Assembly: GCA_025451425.1 (NCBI GenBank)
Contig: JANWKK010000275.1
Location: 1-8,869 of the forward strand
From: Gemmatimonadaceae bacterium
Lineage (GTDB): Bacteria > Gemmatimonadota > Gemmatimonadetes > Gemmatimonadales > Gemmatimonadaceae
Length of the DNA stretch: 8,869 nucleotides
Reading direction: 5' to 3'
This document shows, piece after piece, positions 6,300 to 8,869 of this stretch. The position numbers and the translations under genes are program-made. Every line of letters starts with the position of its first letter. The first letter of the stretch is position 1. The notes below the pieces were generated by a model, which worked only from the letters and a program-made list of their open reading frames with translations, was not told where the DNA came from and did no database searches.

Positions 6300-8869
6300 T
6301 CGACGGCCGCGTGCGCTTGAGGCGACTTTGCCATTCCTGCAGCGATCGGACCTGCGGCGCGCGCGATCGAAGGGCGAGGATGGCGTCCGAGGCCGCGCTG
6401 GCCGCGGACATGGTTGTTGTATACGACACGTGATGCACGATCGCACCCTGCCGCAAGCGATAATCGTCGATCTGCGCGTGCTTGCCTAACGGCGTGTTGA
6501 TCAGCAGCTGCACGTCGCCGTTCACGAGATGGTCGTAGCAGTTCGGCCGCCCTTCGTGCACCTTGAGCACCGTGCGCGACGGGACGCCGCGGCCGCGCAG
6601 ATAGCGCGAGGTGCCCGAGGTCGCCAGGATCAGGAAGCCCATCTCGTGAAATCGTCGCGCGATCGGCGTCACCGTCGGCTTGTCAGGATCGTTGACCGTG
6701 ATGAGCACCGCACCCGTCAGGGGGAGCCCGTTCGATGCCGCGATCTGTGACTTCGCAAACGCGCTGCCAAACGAGTCAGCGATTCCCATCACCTCGCCAG
6801 TCGACCGCATCTCCGGACCGAGCACCGGGTCCGTTCCTGGGAACTTGTTGAAGGGGAACACCGCCTCTTTTACGGAGACATACGGCGGCGCGATCTCCTC
6901 CAGGAAGCCCAGGCTCTCCAACGTCTCGCCGAGCATCACGCGCGCGGCAAGCGACGCCAGCGGGACGCCGATCGCTTTCGAGACGAACGGAATCGTGCGG
7001 CTGGCACGGGGATTCACTTCGAGCACGTAGACGACGCGATCCTTGATCGCATACTGCACGTTGATAAGACCGACAACACCGAGCGCCTTGGCCAGCGAGA
7101 TCGTCTGCTCACGCATCGTCTGCATGTCTCCCTCGGTGATAAGATACGGCGGCAGAACGCACGCCGAGTCACCCGAGTGAATTCCCGCGTCCTCGATGTG
7201 TTGCATGATCCCACCGATCACGACGCGCTCGCCGTCGGAGATCGCGTCGACGTCGCACTCGAACGCATCCTCGAGGAAGCGATCGATCAGGACGGGCTTC
7301 TCTTCGGAGGCGCGCGCTGCGGTGGCGAAGTATTCCTCCAGCGAGTGCGCATCATACACGATCTGCATCGCTCGGCCGCCGAGCACGTACGAGGGTCGGA
7401 CGAGCACTGGATAGCCGATTCGCTCCGCGGCGTCCAACGCCTCAGCAACGCGGGTCGCGGTGCCGTTAGGCGGCTGATTGAGTCCAAGGTCGCTGGCAAT
7501 GTGCTCGAAGCGCCGCCGGTCTTCGGCGATGTCGATCGAGTCGGGACTCGTGCCAAGCACATGCACGCCGGCGGCTTCCAAACGCCGAGTGAGTTTGAGC
7601 GGAGTCTGACCGCCGAGCTGCACGATCACGCCGACCGGATTCTCCCGCTCCACGATCTCGAGCACGTCCTCAAAGGTCAATGGCTCGAAGTAGAGCTTAT
7701 CGGAGGTATCAAAGTCGGTCGAGACGGTCTCCGGATTGGAGTTGATCATGATCGTCTCGTACCCTTGCTCGCGTAGGGCGATCACGGCACGCACACAGCA
7801 GTAATCGAATTCGACGCCCTGGCCGATGCGATTCGGGCCGGAGCCCAGAATCACCACCGACTGCCTGCCGCTGCGCGGCGATTCGCTCTCCTCATCATAA
7901 CTGCTGTAGAGGTAGGGCGTGGCCGAAGGAAATTCACCCGCGCATGTGTCGACCATCTTGTACGCCGGCCGGATACCTAACGACCAACGGCGCTGCCGCA
8001 CATTGTCCTCTGCTTCGTCGCGGAGATCGCCGAGTTGGCGATCGGAAAAGCCCATGCGCTTCATGTCGCGCAACATCGTCGGCGTCACCGTCCGCGCCGA
8101 CGCGTAACGCCGCTCGGCGTCGATCAGCTCCTGCATCTGGCCCAGGAACCAGGGATCGATGGCCGTGAGCTCGTACACCTGCTGAATGGTCATGTCCCGC
8201 TCGAGCGCGCGCTTCACCTGGAAGATGCGCTCGGCCGTGGGCTGTCGCAGCGCACCCTGAAGCGCTTCCACCGAATCATCCTGCAGCCCATCGTCGCGCG
8301 AGCGCGTCGCCACGTTCCAGCCGAATCGTCCAGTCTCGAGCGCGCGAAGACCCTTTTGGAACGCCTCCTTGAAGGTGCGACCGATCGCCATCGCCTCGCC
8401 GACCGACTTCATTTGGGTCGTTAGGCGCGGATCGGCGTTTGGGAACTTCTCGAACGCGAACCGCGGAATCTTGACGACGACATAGTCCAGTACCGGCTCG
8501 AACGACGCCGGCGTCGTCTTCGTGATGTCGTTCGCGATCTCATCGAGCCGGTAGCCCACGGCGAGCTTGGCGCCGATGCGCGCGATCGGGAAGCCTGTCG
8601 CTTTGGAGGCGAGGGCCGACGAGCGCGAGACGCGCGGATTCATCTCGATGACGAACATCTCACCGTCGCGCGGGTTCACCGCGAACTGGATATTACAACC
8701 GCCCGCCTCGACGCCAACTTCTCGAATGATTGCGACCGCAGCGTCGCGCATCACCTGATACTCGCGATCGGTGAGCGTCATCGCCGGCGCGACGGTGATG
8801 GAATCGCCGGTGTGTACTCCCATCGGATCGAGATTCTCGATCGAGCAAACGATCACCACGTTGTCGTCG
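6292..8869 (-). CDS. carB: Carbamoyl-phosphate synthase large subunit, C-terminal four fifths (5' end beyond window)
   Basis: About 858 residues of CarB are present; comparison with the remembered E. coli protein (1073 residues) suggests some 220-230 N-terminal residues lie outside the right edge. CarB uses ammonia from CarA, bicarbonate and two ATP to make carbamoyl phosphate for arginine and pyrimidine synthesis. The first ATP-grasp half ends with [19 protein letters not shown] and [19 protein letters not shown]. The oligomerisation domain follows ([20 protein letters not shown] at its end). The second synthetase half has [30 protein letters not shown] and [18 protein letters not shown]. 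The C-terminal MGS-like regulatory domain (roughly 6330-6715) keeps [10 protein letters not shown] and [10 protein letters not shown], so UMP-type allosteric control is plausible. Translation continues past GTG 8859 upstream (DDNV), so that codon is not the start. The stop TGA overlaps the wbpD start. No disruption is seen. Confidence 0.98.
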   Translation of the reverse strand, partial: DDNVVIVCSIENLDPMGVHTGDSITVAPAMTLTDREYQVMRDAAVAIIREVGVEAGGCNIQFAVNPRDGEMFVIEMNPRVSRSSALASKATGFPIARIGAKLAVGYRLDEIANDITKTTPASFEPVLDYVVVKIPRFAFEKFPNADPRLTTQMKSVGEAMAIGRTFKEAFQKGLRALETGRFGWNVATRSRDDGLQDDSVEALQGALRQPTAERIFQVKRALERDMTIQQVYELTAIDPWFLGQMQELIDAERRYASARTVTPTMLRDMKRMGFSDRQLGDLRDEAEDNVRQRRWSLGIRPAYKMVDTCAGEFPSATPYLYSSYDEESESPRSGRQSVVILGSGPNRIGQGVEFDYCCVRAVIALREQGYETIMINSNPETVSTDFDTSDKLYFEPLTFEDVLEIVERENPVGVIVQLGGQTPLKLTRRLEAAGVHVLGTSPDSIDIAEDRRRFEHIASDLGLNQPPNGTATRVAEALDAAERIGYPVLVRPSYVLGGRAMQIVYDAHSLEEYFATAARASEEKPVLIDRFLEDAFECDVDAISDGERVVIGGIMQHIEDAGIHSGDSACVLPPYLITEGDMQTMREQTISLAKALGVVGLINVQYAIKDRVVYVLEVNPRASRTIPFVSKAIGVPLASLAARVMLGETLESLGFLEEIAPPYVSVKEAVFPFNKFPGTDPVLGPEMRSTGEVMGIADSFGSAFAKSQIAASNGLPLTGAVLITVNDPDKPTVTPIARRFHEMGFLILATSGTSRYLRGRGVPSRTVLKVHEGRPNCYDHLVNGDVQLLINTPLGKHAQIDDYRLRQGAIVHHVSYTTTMSAASAASDAILALRSRAPQVRSLQEWQSRLKRTRPSNE

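Noticed and set aside
6300..6446. Extension of the wbpD frame to 6446
   Set aside because: It overlaps the conserved carB C-terminus and adds an Arg-rich, motif-free stretch; MSDSDKP gives the standard length.
8857..8859. GTG 8859 as the start of carB
   Set aside because: The frame continues upstream with DDNV, matching the conserved CarB sequence before VIVCSIEN, so the gene simply runs off the window.
1..8869. tRNA/rRNA genes, CRISPR arrays, insertion sequences, attachment sites
   Set aside because: No direct-repeat/spacer pattern, transposase motif, terminal inverted repeat pair or RNA-gene signature was seen; nearly the whole window is coding.

Overview
The window reads as part of a chromosome of a GC-rich, probably Gram-negative bacterium. 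All six genes lie on the minus strand and run right to left. I cannot fix the taxon from sequence alone. The style of the CarB and sugar genes would suit a Gemmatimonadota- or Acidobacteriota-like soil lineage, but that is a guess.

Layout in transcription order. (1) carB, the large subunit of carbamoyl-phosphate synthase, enters from the right edge without its N-terminal part and ends at 6292. (2) Four sugar genes follow with almost no spacing: a left-handed beta-helix N-acetyltransferase (wbpD-like, 5712-6299), a Gfo/Idh/MocA oxidoreductase (wbpB/wlbA-like, 4654-5715), a PLP aminotransferase (wbpE-like, 3438-4550) and a UDP-GlcNAc 6-dehydrogenase (wbpA-like, 2084-3433). (3) A 111-base gap with two strong hairpins follows. 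(4) A long open frame then runs from 1972 off the left edge. It has no annotated counterpart among the closed ORFs because its stop codon lies outside the window. It joins a nucleotidyltransferase domain, an S24/S26 signal-peptidase-like domain and a GNAT acetyltransferase domain.

The four sugar enzymes make up the known route UDP-GlcNAc -> UDP-GlcNAcA -> 3-keto sugar -> 3-amino sugar -> UDP-GlcNAc3NAcA (UDP-2,3-diacetamido-2,3-dideoxy-glucuronic acid), a donor for O-antigen or other surface polysaccharide. The C-3 epimer-related step (WbpI, a C-2 epimerase giving the ManNAc3NAcA form), glycosyltransferases and Wzx/Wzy are not seen. carB and wbpD overlap by 8 bases and wbpD and wbpB by 4 bases, so the cluster is physically coupled to a pyrimidine/arginine gene.

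The most notable items are the three-domain fusion gene, the telomere-like G-rich heptamer array with G-quadruplex potential between wbpB and wbpE, the carB-wbpD overlap, and a 9-base motif (YCGTTAGGY) found six times in the flanking genes but not in the sugar genes.
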